NCBI GenBank assembly: GCA_964575185.1
Contig: CAZNPW010000056.1
Location: 1 to 17,304, forward strand
Length of the DNA: 17,304 nucleotides
Reading direction: 5' to 3'
DNA from: CAZNPW01 sp964575185
Lineage (GTDB): Bacteria; Pseudomonadota; Alphaproteobacteria; Rhodobacterales; Rhodobacteraceae
Below the pieces are notes generated by a model. That model saw only the letters and a program-made list of their open reading frames with translations, made no database searches and was not told the origin of the DNA. A program made the position numbers and the translations under genes. Numbering within the stretch: position 1 is the first letter of the stretch; each line of letters starts with the position of its first letter. Positions 1 through 7,450 of the stretch are shown in pieces.

Positions 1-660
1 TCGGGCGGCGGCGGGGCCGACCGGCTGCTCGGCGGGGCGGGGCGCGACGCGCTGTCGGGCGGCGTCGGGGCCGACCGGCTGTTCGCCGGCCGGGACCGCG
101 ACGCCGACCGGCTGTCGGGCGGCGCGGGGTTCGACATCGCGGACTACGCGGGGACGGCCTGGCTGCGGGTGGACCTCGGGCGCGGATGGACGAATGCGGG
201 TGCCGCGCTGGGCGACCGGATGACGGGGGTCGAGGGCGTGTCGGGCGGGTCGGCGGGCGACATCCTGTCGGGCAACGCCGCGGCCAACCGGCTGTGGGGG
301 CAGTTCGGGGCCGACACGCTGGCGGGCAACGGCGGGGCGGACTGGCTGTTCGGGGGCGGCGGCCGCGACCGGCTGGCGGGCGGGGGCGGCAACGACATCC
401 TGGCGGGCGGGGCGGGCGCCGACGTGTTCGTCTTCACCGCAGGCCGCGACCGCATCACCGACGCCGCGCGCGCCGAGGGCGACCGCCTGCTGGTCGCGCG
501 CGACCTTTTCGCGCCCGGGATGACCGAGGCGGAGGTCATCGCCCGCAACGTCCGCATCGACGACGGCGACATCGTGCTGATCGGGCGCGGCGGGGCGCGG
601 CTGGTGATCGAGGACGGGGGACCGCTGCGCAACCTGGGGTTCTGGCTCGACCTCATCTGA
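1..660 (+). CDS. RTX (hemolysin-type calcium-binding repeat) exoprotein, C-terminal part
   Basis: The reading frame is open from the first base, so this is the last 219 residues of a longer protein. It has two blocks of glycine/aspartate nonapeptides of the GGxGxDxLx type (about residues 1-50 and 81-140; for example GGAGADVFVF, GGGGNDILAG), separated by a non-repeat linker. Such repeats bind calcium and fold as a parallel beta-roll after export. The DVFVF strand (about 141-145) followed by a repeat-free tail of about 75 residues ending in a hydrophobic FWLDLI matches the usual C-terminal type I secretion signal region of this family, so the product is probably extracellular. The catalytic or adhesive N-terminal part lies outside the window, so the activity (protease, epimerase, lipase, adhesin) is unknown. 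Several repeats have Arg or Ala in place of the usual second Gly/Asp, so some calcium sites may be weak. Confidence 0.9.
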   Translation, partial: SGGGGADRLLGGAGRDALSGGVGADRLFAGRDRDADRLSGGAGFDIADYAGTAWLRVDLGRGWTNAGAALGDRMTGVEGVSGGSAGDILSGNAAANRLWGQFGADTLAGNGGADWLFGGGGRDRLAGGGGNDILAGGAGADVFVFTAGRDRITDAARAEGDRLLVARDLFAPGMTEAEVIARNVRIDDGDIVLIGRGGARLVIEDGGPLRNLGFWLDLI

Positions 661-675
661 CGCCTTCGCTATGGA

Positions 676-691
676 CCCTTGCGGGCAAGGG
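676..691 (+). promoter_or_regulatory. Short inverted repeat covering the galE ribosome binding site
   Basis: CCCTTGC (676-682) and GCAAGGG (685-691) are perfect reverse complements separated by GG, so RNA could form a 6-bp stem with a 4-base loop. The right arm contains most of the AAGGGAG Shine-Dalgarno sequence (687-693) of the gene starting at 700. The hairpin could mask the ribosome site or act as a weak stop for the RTX transcript. No T-run follows, so a classic terminator is unlikely. The structure is seen; the function is inferred. Confidence 0.35.
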
Positions 692-699
692 AGACGGGC

Positions 700-1677
700 A
701 TGGCGGACAGGGTGCTGGTGACGGGCGGGGCGGGCTACATCGGGGCGCATGCCTGCAAGGTTCTGGCGCGCGCGGGCTTCGTGCCGGTGGCCTTCGACAA
801 TCTGGCGACCGGCCACGCGGCGGCGGTGAAGTTCGGGCCCTTCGTGCAGGGCGACCTGATGCGGCCCGCCGACATCGCCCGCGCCATGGCCGACCACGCG
901 CCGGTCGCGGTGATGCATTTCGCCGCGCTGAGCCTCGTCGGCGAAAGCGTGGCCGATCCGGGGACATACTGGCGGCAGAACGTCGGCGGGGCGCTGAACC
1001 TGATCGAGGGCGCGCTGGCGGCGGGATGCCGGAACCTGGTGTTTTCCTCGACCTGCGCGACCTACGGCGACCACGACGGGGTGCTGCTGGACGAGGAGAC
1101 GCCGCAGCGGCCGATCAACGCCTACGGGTCCTCCAAGCGCGCGATCGAGGAGATCGTGCGCCAGTTCGGCGTGCACGGGCTGCGGCACGTCATCTTCCGC
1201 TACTTCAACGTGGCCGGTGCCGACCCCGAGGGCGAGGTGGGCGAGCGCCATGACCCCGAGACCCACCTGATCCCGCTGATGCTCGACGCCATCGCCGGGC
1301 GGCGCGGGCCGCTGACGCTGTTCGGCACCGACTATCCGACGCGCGACGGCACCTGCATCCGCGACTACGTGCATGTGATGGATCTGGCCGAGGCGCATGT
1401 GCTGGGCCTGCGGCACCTGCTGGCGGGGGGCGCGGACCGGGTGTTCAACCTCGGCACCGGGCACGGGTTCTCGGTGCGCGAGGTCCTGGACCACGCGCGG
1501 GCGGTAACCAACCGCGAGGTGCCCCACACGATCGGCCCGCGTCGTCCGGGCGATGCGGCGGCGCTGGTGTCGGGCAGCGCGCGGGCGGCGCAGGAGCTGG
1601 GCTGGACCCCCGGCCGCAGCACGCTGCGGCAGATGATCGGGGATGCCTGGGCCTGGTCGAACGGTCCGGGGTTCTGA
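700..1677 (+). CDS. galE: UDP-glucose 4-epimerase
   Basis: This 325-residue short-chain dehydrogenase/reductase of the extended type interconverts UDP-glucose and UDP-galactose with bound NAD in the cytoplasm and supplies galactosyl units for surface polysaccharide or the Leloir pathway. Visible marks are the NAD-binding TGGAGYIG at residues 8-15, the SSTCATYG segment with the catalytic Ser/Thr at about 116-123, and the Tyr142-x3-Lys146 pair in NAYGSSK. The RYFNVAGA and GTDYPTRDGTCIRDYVHV segments are typical of GalE. ATG at 700 is chosen over a TTG at 679 because AAGGGAG (687-693) sits 6 bases upstream and the Rossmann strand begins right after it. Length is close to the family norm (~330). 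The gene follows the RTX gene by 39 bp and its stop overlaps the next start, so it is probably co-transcribed with the chelatase gene. No other sugar genes are nearby, so the role (exopolysaccharide is likely) is inference. Confidence 0.93.
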   Translation: MADRVLVTGGAGYIGAHACKVLARAGFVPVAFDNLATGHAAAVKFGPFVQGDLMRPADIARAMADHAPVAVMHFAALSLVGESVADPGTYWRQNVGGALNLIEGALAAGCRNLVFSSTCATYGDHDGVLLDEETPQRPINAYGSSKRAIEEIVRQFGVHGLRHVIFRYFNVAGADPEGEVGERHDPETHLIPLMLDAIAGRRGPLTLFGTDYPTRDGTCIRDYVHVMDLAEAHVLGLRHLLAGGADRVFNLGTGHGFSVREVLDHARAVTNREVPHTIGPRRPGDAAALVSGSARAAQELGWTPGRSTLRQMIGDAWAWSNGPGF

Positions 1678-2396
1678 TGCGGGCCGCGGTCGTCGTCGCC
1701 CACGGCCAGCCGTCCGACCCCGGCCCGGCGGGCCGGACGGTCGAGGCGCTGGCGGCGCGGGTGGCGGCGCACCTGCCGGGCTGGCGCGTGGCGGGCGCGA
1801 CGCTGGCCGAGCCGGGGGTGCTGGGCGCGCGGCTCGCCGCGCTGGGGCAGGGGGTCGTCTACCCGCTGTTCATGGCCTGCGGCTGGTTCACCGCAACCGC
1901 CTTGCCCGACCGCATGGCGGCCGCCGGGGCGGCGCGGGGCTGGCGGATCGCCGCGCCCTTCGGCTGCGACGACGGCGTGCAGGCGCTGGCGGTGGAGCTG
2001 GCGGTGCGCGCCGGGGCGGAGGAGATCATCCTTGCCGCGCACGGATCGGGCCGCAGCGACCGCCCCGCGGCGATCGCCCACGGCCTGGCGGCGCGGATCG
2101 CGGCGGCCACCGGGCGGCCGGCGCGGGCGGCCTTCATCGACGAGGCCCCGCGGCTCGCCGACCTGACGGACCTGGCCCCGAACGGGGCCTGCCTGCCGTT
2201 CTTCGCGCTGCCGGGAGGGCATGTGACCGACGACCTGCCGGCCGCGCTGGACGCGGCGGGCTTCGGCGGCGCCATCCTGCCGCCGGTCGGCAGCCACCCG
2301 TCGGTGCCCGCGCTGATCGCCCGCGCCGTCCTTTCCACGGCGCGCGGCGGCCGCGCCGGAGAGCCCCGGACGCGGCTTCTCATCCCGGCGTTGTAA
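1677..2396 (+). CDS. CbiX/SirB-type sirohydrochlorin chelatase-like protein
   Basis: The 239-residue product starts MRAAVVVAHGQPSDP and carries a second AAHGSGRSD segment, so it looks like two tandem CbiX/SirB half-domains with candidate metal-site histidines at His9 and His122. Family members insert Co2+ or Fe2+ into sirohydrochlorin for cobalamin or siroheme synthesis. A late GSHPSVPALIARAV segment fits the C-terminal half. The start ATG overlaps the galE TGA by one base (TGATG), which implies translational coupling. No other cobalamin or siroheme genes are present, so the substrate is not established. A diverged CbiX-domain protein with another metal-related role is possible. The family call is firm, the exact reaction is not. 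Confidence 0.72.
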   Translation: MRAAVVVAHGQPSDPGPAGRTVEALAARVAAHLPGWRVAGATLAEPGVLGARLAALGQGVVYPLFMACGWFTATALPDRMAAAGAARGWRIAAPFGCDDGVQALAVELAVRAGAEEIILAAHGSGRSDRPAAIAHGLAARIAAATGRPARAAFIDEAPRLADLTDLAPNGACLPFFALPGGHVTDDLPAALDAAGFGGAILPPVGSHPSVPALIARAVLSTARGGRAGEPRTRLLIPAL

Positions 2397-2536
2397 CGCT
2401 GGAACAAAACGCGATTCGGCCGGTTGTTCACTATCCGATCCGGCAGGTATCCCCTGCGCGCGGTGCTGTTACATTGCCGCGAGCGTCAACGGCCCGTGAA
2501 AGGGGTCGGGCCACGGCCCAAGGACTAGCCATATAT
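2397..2536 (+). promoter_or_regulatory. Upstream region of the LuxR-type regulator gene
   Basis: This 140-bp non-coding stretch is noticeably less GC-rich than the flanking genes and probably holds the regulator promoter. It contains GAACAA (2402-2407) and TTGTTC (2424-2429) as a 6-bp inverted repeat with a 16-base spacer, and GGCCCG (2491-2496) with CGGGCC (2507-2512) as a second 6-bp inverted repeat. TTGTTC could double as a poor -35 box, but no good -10 box stands at the right distance. AAGGA at 2520-2524 is the likely ribosome site, with a rather long 12-base gap to the ATG at 2537. Confidence 0.35.
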
Positions 2537-3130
2537 ATGCAAGTGCTGCTTGCCGTCGACCATGACCTGATCCGGGACACGGTCGCCGCCTACCTGAGGG
2601 CCGAGTGCCGGGCCGAGACCGAAGTCGCGTCGGACCTCGACGCGGCGGTGGCCGCGCGCGCTGCGGCACCCGACATCGTGGTGCTCGACCTGGCCTTCGC
2701 CGGGCTAGACGGGATCGCGCGCGTCGCGGCCGCGCATCCCGGCGCGCCGATCGCCGTGCTGTCCGCCGCGACGAGCCGCGAGCGCGCCGATGCGGCCTTG
2801 CGGGCAGGCGCGCGCGGGGTGCTGACGACGCAGATGTCGGGCCGCGCGCTGCTTGACGCCGTGGGGGCGCTGGCGCGGGGCGAGACCTTCGTGCCCGAGG
2901 GGCTGGTGTCGGAAACCGCGGTGCCGGGCGACGGCATCCAGACGCTGACCCGGCGCGAGATGGACGTGCTGCGCGGGGTCTGCGCGGGCAAGTCGAACAA
3001 GGAGATCGCCCGCGACCTGGAGCTGCAGGAGGTCACGGTCAAGCTGCACGTCAAGACGCTGTCGCGCAAGCTCGGCGCGCGCAACCGCACCCATGCGGCG
3101 ATGATCGCGCGCGACGCGGGGCTGATGTAG
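2537..3130 (+). CDS. LuxR/NarL-family response regulator with degenerate receiver domain
   Basis: This 197-residue protein has an N-terminal CheY-like receiver (about 1-115) and a C-terminal LuxR-type helix-turn-helix (about 133-192; LTRREMDVLRGVCAGKSNKEIA then VTVKLHVKTLSRKLGARNRTHA), so it is a cytoplasmic DNA-binding transcription regulator. The expected phosphoacceptor Asp51 (VVLDLAFAGLDG) and Ser76 are present. Of the acidic pair usual near the N-terminus only Asp8 remains (Val7 replaces the first acid), and the invariant Lys of the GARGYLxK segment is replaced (GARGVLTTQ). The protein may therefore not respond to phosphorylation normally. ATG at 2537 is chosen because it starts the first receiver beta strand and has AAGGA upstream; the frame stays open much further 5' only as a by-product of high GC. 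No histidine kinase is adjacent. Its stop touches that of the convergent gene at 3131. Confidence 0.88.
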   Translation: MQVLLAVDHDLIRDTVAAYLRAECRAETEVASDLDAAVAARAAAPDIVVLDLAFAGLDGIARVAAAHPGAPIAVLSAATSRERADAALRAGARGVLTTQMSGRALLDAVGALARGETFVPEGLVSETAVPGDGIQTLTRREMDVLRGVCAGKSNKEIARDLELQEVTVKLHVKTLSRKLGARNRTHAAMIARDAGLM

Positions 3131-4498
3131 CTACACCCGGTGCAGGTAGAGGTCGTAGTCCACGTCGGCGATGGTGCGGGCGACGCGGGCGCATTCGGCC
3201 TCTTTGACGGCGATGAAGGTGCGGTGCATCGCCTCGCCCAGCGCGGCCTTCAGGAAGGCGGAGTCCTTGGCCGCCGCGATCGCCTGGCGCCAGTCGCGCG
3301 GCATCGTCGGGTCCTGCACGGCGTAGCCGTTGCCGCTGACCGGCGGGCCGGGGTCGACCTGCCCGTCCAGCCCGTGCGCGATGCCCGCCAGCACGGTCGC
3401 GGCGACGAGGTAGGGGTTGGCGTCCACCCCCGCCGGGCGGTGCTCGATGCGGCGGGCGCGGATGTCGCCCGCGGGGATGCGCAGCGCGACCGAGCGGTTG
3501 TTGACTCCCCAGGTCGCCGCCACCGGCGCGTAGGACTGCGCGGCGAAGCGCCGCCAGGAGTTCAGGTGCGGGGCGAAGACCAGCATCGATTCCGCCATCG
3601 TGGCGCGCAGCCCGCCGAGCGCGTGCAGCAGCGTGGGCGCCCAGTCGCCCTCGCGCGCCTCGACGAAGACGTTGCGGCCGGCGCGGTCCGTCAGGCTGAC
3701 GTGGAAGTGCATCCCCGACCCGGCGTAGTCGGCGACGGGCTTGGCCATGAAGCAGGCCGTCACCCCCCGCGCGCGGGCCTGCGCGCGGACGATCCGCTTC
3801 AGCCGCACCAGGTCGTCGGCGGCGGCCAGGACGTCGGTGCGGTAGTGCAGCGTCAGCTCGTACTGGCCCGGCGCGAACTCCTTGATCGCGGTTTCGGCGC
3901 GGATGCCGGCCTTGTCGGCCCCGGCATAGATCGCCTCGAACAGCGGCCACATGCCGTGCAGCGCGTCGACGCTGTAGACCTCGGTCCGCGCCGAGCGGCG
4001 GCCGTCCGCCACGTCGGCGGCGGGGCGCAGGCGGCCGTCGGCGTCGCGGTCGAGCAGGAAGAACTCGAGCTCGAAGGCCCCCGCCGGGGTCAGGCCGCGG
4101 GCGTCCAGCGCCGCCACCTGGGCCGCGAGCGCGTGGCGCGGGTCGGCGGGCATCGGCGTGCCGTCGAGGTTGAAGCAGGTGAGCAGCAACTCCGCCCGCG
4201 GCGCGCCGTGCAGCGCGACGAGGCTGCCGGGGACCGGCCAGGCGCGGCGGTCGGCATCGCCTTCGTCCCAGACGAGGCCGGTCTCGTGCACGTCCTCGCC
4301 GCAGATGTCGAGCCCGAGGATCGAGACGGGCAGGTGGCGGCCGTTGTCGTAGATGGACAAAAGTTCATGACGGCGGACGATCTTTCCCCGGCCGATCCCG
4401 TTCGAATCGTGCAGGACGATGTCGATGGCCTCCACCTCGGGGTGGGCGGACAGGAACGCTTCGGCCTCGGCGCGGGTCGATCCGGTGGGGCTGGTCAT
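3131..4498 (-). CDS. Glutamine synthetase family protein (PuuA-like gamma-glutamyl-amine ligase)
   Basis: This 455-residue protein has the full GS catalytic core: FELEFFLLD (142-150; Glu143 and Glu145), KEFAPGQYELTL (206-217), GSGMHFHVSL (260-269; His264, His266), NSWRRF (313-318), NNRSVALRIP (333-342) and RIEHRPAG (350-357). These supply the metal ligands and the ATP/glutamate site. Length (~450) and the PxRxEHRPAGxDANPYL signature place it with the GS-like ligases that join glutamate to amines (PuuA, IpuC and relatives) rather than housekeeping GlnA; there is no adenylylation-type KPLEYDLYD tail. The ATG overlaps the stop of the upstream aminotransferase gene (ATGA, 4495-4498), so the two are one operon. 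Expected reaction: glutamate + amine + ATP to gamma-glutamylamide. The amine is unknown. The stop directly abuts the stop of the opposing regulator gene. Confidence 0.88.
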   Translation of the reverse strand: MTSPTGSTRAEAEAFLSAHPEVEAIDIVLHDSNGIGRGKIVRRHELLSIYDNGRHLPVSILGLDICGEDVHETGLVWDEGDADRRAWPVPGSLVALHGAPRAELLLTCFNLDGTPMPADPRHALAAQVAALDARGLTPAGAFELEFFLLDRDADGRLRPAADVADGRRSARTEVYSVDALHGMWPLFEAIYAGADKAGIRAETAIKEFAPGQYELTLHYRTDVLAAADDLVRLKRIVRAQARARGVTACFMAKPVADYAGSGMHFHVSLTDRAGRNVFVEAREGDWAPTLLHALGGLRATMAESMLVFAPHLNSWRRFAAQSYAPVAATWGVNNRSVALRIPAGDIRARRIEHRPAGVDANPYLVAATVLAGIAHGLDGQVDPGPPVSGNGYAVQDPTMPRDWRQAIAAAKDSAFLKAALGEAMHRTFIAVKEAECARVARTIADVDYDLYLHRV

Positions 4499-5838
4499 GC
4501 GAGGCTCCCGAGCAGGTCATCGAAGGCCGCGACCAGGCGGTCGATCTGGGCGCGCGTGGTCACGGGGCTGCAGAGCATCATGTTGTGGAACGGCGCGATC
4601 AGGCAGCCGCGGTTGAGAAGCCCGATGTGGAGCACGCGCTCGACCGCCGGGTGGTGGGCGGCGGCGGCCTCGGCCCCGTTGCGCAGGGGCGCGGGGGCGC
4701 AGACGAACTCCACCCGCGCGCCGACCCGCAGCGCGTGCCAGGGCAGGTTGCGCCGCGCGATGGCCGCGGACAGGCCCGCGACCAGCCGGGCCGCCCCCGC
4801 CTCCATCTTCGCGTAGTTGGCGTCGGTCATCACCTGACCCAGGGTCGCGACGAGTGCGGCGACCTGCACCGGATTGCCCGCGAGCGTCGTGCCCATGCCC
4901 GAATGGCCGGCCGGGCGGGTCGCGTTCCAGCCGAGGAAGCGGTCGGCCAGCGCGGGGCGCAGGCCCCAGAGCGCGGCCGGCACGCCCCCCGCGATGCATT
5001 TGCCGACGGTCAGGATGTCGGGGTCGAGGCCATGGACGCGGGCGTATCCGCCCCGTCCGGTGGACTGGGTGTGCGTCTCGTCGATGACGACCAGCGCGCC
5101 GTGGGTGCGGGCGAGGTCGTGCAGGCCCGCGAGGAACCCCGGTTCGGGCAGGACCATGCAGGAGTTGGTCATCACCGGCTCGGTCAGGATGCAGGCGACC
5201 TCGCCGGTCGCGAGCGCGGCCTCCACCGCCCGAAGGTCGTTGAACGGGCTGGCGACGGCGCCGCGCGACAGATCCTGGACCTGGCCCACAATGCCGGGGC
5301 GGTTCACCGTGCGGCCTGCGTCCAGCGCCACCATCGCGTCGTCGACGGTGCCGTGGTAACAGCCGTCGAAGACCAGCACCTTCGGCCGCCCCGTGACCGC
5401 CCGCGCCACCTTGATCGCGCAGCGGTTGGCGTCGGTGGCGGTGGCGGCCACCTGCCAGCGGAAGTCGCCGAAGACCTCGCAGGCGAGCCGCCCGGCTTCG
5501 GCCGCGAGCGCGGAGGGCAGCATGTAGGTCAGCCCCGCCCGCGCCTGCCGCGCGACCGCGCGGGCCACGGGCGGGGGGGAATGGCCGAACATGCTGCCGG
5601 TGTCGCCGAGGCAGAAGTCGTCGAGGACCTGCCCGTCCGCGTCCCACAGCCGCGCCCCGCGGGCCCGCGTGACGACGAGCGGGAAGGGCTGCGGCCAGTC
5701 GGTCATCCAGTGCATCGGCACGCCCGACAGCCACGGCCCGCGCTCGGCCGCCGCAGACAGGGGCCGCGCGGCGACGTAGGCCGCGACCTCGGCTTCCTGC
5801 ACGGCGGCGAGCCGCGCCTCGTCGATCCCGGCGATCAT
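4495..5838 (-). CDS. Class III PLP-dependent aminotransferase (glutamate-1-semialdehyde aminomutase-like)
   Basis: This 447-residue fold-type I PLP enzyme has the PLP lysine at Lys280 (ILTVGKCIAGGVP), the cofactor Asp253 (VVIDETHT), the Tyr/His stacking site in GCYHGT (159-164), and TATDANRCAIKVARA (133-147), a variant of the usual T(N/S)SGTEA(N/V) motif. GHSGMGTTLAGNP (311-323) is the phosphate-side motif. The overall pattern resembles HemL and omega-aminotransferases; the family moves amino groups between amines or amino acids and keto acids or aldehydes. ATG at 5838 is chosen because GGAAAGAGAG lies just upstream; the open frame to 5925 runs back through a hairpin and repeat motif and is unlikely to be translated. 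The gene is coupled by ATGA to the GS-like ligase gene, which suggests a shared amine or amino-acid substrate. It is unlikely to be the tetrapyrrole enzyme HemL, given the context and the altered motif. Confidence 0.87.
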   Translation of the reverse strand: MIAGIDEARLAAVQEAEVAAYVAARPLSAAAERGPWLSGVPMHWMTDWPQPFPLVVTRARGARLWDADGQVLDDFCLGDTGSMFGHSPPPVARAVARQARAGLTYMLPSALAAEAGRLACEVFGDFRWQVAATATDANRCAIKVARAVTGRPKVLVFDGCYHGTVDDAMVALDAGRTVNRPGIVGQVQDLSRGAVASPFNDLRAVEAALATGEVACILTEPVMTNSCMVLPEPGFLAGLHDLARTHGALVVIDETHTQSTGRGGYARVHGLDPDILTVGKCIAGGVPAALWGLRPALADRFLGWNATRPAGHSGMGTTLAGNPVQVAALVATLGQVMTDANYAKMEAGAARLVAGLSAAIARRNLPWHALRVGARVEFVCAPAPLRNGAEAAAAHHPAVERVLHIGLLNRGCLIAPFHNMMLCSPVTTRAQIDRLVAAFDDLLGSLA

Positions 5839-5845
5839 CGTCTCT

Positions 5846-5870
5846 CTTTCCGGCTCAAATACTCCACGGG
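5846..5870 (-). repeat. Intergenic GGAGTATTTGAG-type motif, copy next to the aminotransferase gene
   Basis: Read on the minus strand, the stretch before the aminotransferase start reads CCCGTGGAGTATTTGAGCC and then GGAAAG. A closely similar string (GGGGATATTTGAGGGAAGATGA) lies just before the hydrolase gene on the plus strand at 7507-7528. Both sit at the end of a GC-rich stretch immediately ahead of a start codon. From general familiarity, similar GGAGTATTT..AAGATGA strings recur between genes in Rhodobacteraceae; their role is not known to me. Confidence 0.4.
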
Positions 5871-5872
5871 GG

Positions 5873-5897
5873 GGCGGGGGGTGTGAAACCCCCCGCC
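5873..5897 (-). terminator. GC-rich hairpin after betC (terminator-like, no T-run)
   Basis: GGCGGGGGG (5873-5881) and CCCCCCGCC (5889-5897) are a perfect 9-bp inverted repeat around a 7-base loop. It lies about 57 bases past the betC stop and about 35 bases before the aminotransferase start in the direction of transcription. The stem is very stable, but no U-rich tract follows on either strand. It could be a factor-assisted terminator, an mRNA 3'-end stabiliser, or part of the repeated intergenic element that includes the adjacent GGAGTATTTGAG motif. Confidence 0.5.
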
Positions 5898-5953
5898 GAC
5901 CACGCCGCAGGACCGACGCCGCCATAGCGCGCGGCGGCGATACGCGAAACCCC

Positions 5954-7450
5954 TCACTCCCCGCGCGGGAAGCGCTTCGCCTCTTCCAGCACGTTCAGGT
6001 CCATGTGGTTGCGCATGTAGCGTTCCGACGCGGCGCGGAGCGGCTGGTGGTCCCAGGGGTAGTAGGCCCCCTGGCGCAGGGCCGGGTAGACCACCCAGCG
6101 CTGCGCCTGGCTTGCGCGCACGGCGGCGTCGACGGCGGGCAGGTCCCAGCGGGCGTCGGCCAGGGCGCGCATCCGGGCCAGCGCCTCCGGCGCGCTGCCT
6201 GCGAGGTTCACGGCCTCCGCCGGGTCGGTCGCGAGGTCGAAGAGCTGTTCGGGGTCGGCGGGGCAGCGGATGTATTTCCAGCGCCCGTCGATCAGCCCGA
6301 CCATCGGCGCGATGGAGCCTTCGGCCGCGTATTCCATCGGCACCGGGCCGCGGTCGCTGCCCAGAAGCGACACCCCGTCGGTCCAGGGTGTCACCTCGGC
6401 CATGTCGATGCCCGCGAGGTCGCAGAGCGTCGGCGTGAGGTCGAGCGTGGAGACGGGCGTGTCGACCAGCCCGGGTTCCAGGCCGGGGGCCGCGATCATG
6501 AAGGGCACCCGCGCCGATCCCTCGCGGAAGCTCATCTTGAACCAGAGGCCGCGGCGGCCGAGCATCTCGCCGTGGTCCGACAGGAAGACCACCACCGCCT
6601 CCTGCCGCGTCGCTTCCAGCACGCGGAGGATGCTGCCGATCCTGTCGTCGACGTAGGAGATGTTGGCGAAATAGCCCTGCCGGGCGCGGCGGACGTGATC
6701 GTCGGTGATGTCGAAGGCGCGCCAGTCGCAGGCGTCCATCAGCCGCTGCGAATGCGGGTCCTGGTCGGCGTAGGCCACCGGCACCGGCGGTTCCAGCTCC
6801 GCGGCGCCGTCGTAGAGGTCCCAGAACCGCCGGCGGGCGACGAAGGGGTCGTGCGGATGGGTGAAGCTGACCGTGAGGCACCAGGGCCGGCCCCCTTTCC
6901 CCGACGGCTCGCCGCGCGACAGGTCGTAGAGCTTCTGTTCGGCCCGGTGGGCCACGTCGTCGTCGTATTCGAGCTGGTTGGTGATCTCGGCCACGCCTGC
7001 TCCCGTGACCGAGCCGAGGTTGTGATACCACCAGTCGATCCGCTCCCCCGGCTTGCGCCAGTCGGGGGTCCAGCCGAAGTCGGCGGGGTAGATGTCGGTC
7101 GTCAGCCGCTCCTCGAAGCCGTGGAGCTGGTCGGGGCCGACGAAATGCATCTTGCCCGACAGGCAGGTCGCATAGCCCGCGCGGCGCAGGTGGTGGGCGA
7201 AGGTCGGGACCGCGCTGGCGAACTCGGCCGCGTTGTCGTAGACGCGGGTGCGGAAGGGCAGTTGTCCGGCCATGACGGCGGCGCGCGCCGGGGCGCAGAG
7301 CGGCGAGGGCGTGTAGGCGCGGGCGTAGCGGCGGGAGCGGCCGGCCAGGGCGCGCAGGTGCGGGGCGTGCAGGAACGGCGTCGGCCCGTCGGGAAAGAGC
7401 GTGCCGGTCAGCTGGTCGACCATCAGGATCAGGATGTTGGGTCTGGTCAT
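5954..7450 (-). CDS. betC: Choline sulfatase
   Basis: This 498-residue type I sulfatase hydrolyses choline-O-sulfate to choline and sulfate. The sulfatase signature SPLCAPARAAVMAGQ places Cys52, the residue converted to formylglycine, in C-x-P-x-R (52-56). Asp12 in VDQ, Lys100 and His102 in SGKMHFVG, and Asp292-His293 in FLSDHGE are expected metal/active-site residues. The C-terminal block YMRNHMDLNVLEEAKRFPR (about 478-496) matches the choline-sulfatase C-terminal domain, which separates BetC from arylsulfatases. Length fits the family (~500). No signal peptide is seen, so the enzyme is probably cytoplasmic. The usual partners betA, betB and betI are not adjacent. A weak AGGA lies about 11 bases before the ATG. 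The gene is divergent from the hydrolase gene, with about 89 bp between starts. Formylglycine-generating enzyme must be encoded elsewhere. Confidence 0.9.
   Translation of the reverse strand: MTRPNILILMVDQLTGTLFPDGPTPFLHAPHLRALAGRSRRYARAYTPSPLCAPARAAVMAGQLPFRTRVYDNAAEFASAVPTFAHHLRRAGYATCLSGKMHFVGPDQLHGFEERLTTDIYPADFGWTPDWRKPGERIDWWYHNLGSVTGAGVAEITNQLEYDDDVAHRAEQKLYDLSRGEPSGKGGRPWCLTVSFTHPHDPFVARRRFWDLYDGAAELEPPVPVAYADQDPHSQRLMDACDWRAFDITDDHVRRARQGYFANISYVDDRIGSILRVLEATRQEAVVVFLSDHGEMLGRRGLWFKMSFREGSARVPFMIAAPGLEPGLVDTPVSTLDLTPTLCDLAGIDMAEVTPWTDGVSLLGSDRGPVPMEYAAEGSIAPMVGLIDGRWKYIRCPADPEQLFDLATDPAEAVNLAGSAPEALARMRALADARWDLPAVDAAVRASQAQRWVVYPALRQGAYYPWDHQPLRAASERYMRNHMDLNVLEEAKRFPRGE

Noticed and set aside
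1..430. Tandem DNA repeats that might suggest a CRISPR array or satellite
   Set aside because: The repeats are in frame, imperfect and encode Gly/Asp nonapeptides. They are RTX coding repeats without constant direct repeats and unique spacers.
2402..2429. GAACAA...TTGTTC inverted repeat as a regulator operator
   Set aside because: Only 6 bp per arm with a 16-base spacer; this can arise by chance, so it is noted only in the upstream-region feature.
2537..3130. Quorum-sensing LuxR receptor
   Set aside because: The N-terminus is a CheY-like receiver, not an autoinducer-binding domain, and no luxI-type gene or clear lux box is present.
3140..4816. A 558-codon plus-strand open frame opposite the GS-like ligase gene
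   Set aside because: It is antisense to a protein with all GS motifs. Its translation is Arg/Gly/Val-rich with no recognisable domain, as expected from third-position GC bias. Similar long antisense frames opposite the aminotransferase, sulfatase, hydrolase and transporter genes were rejected for the same reason.
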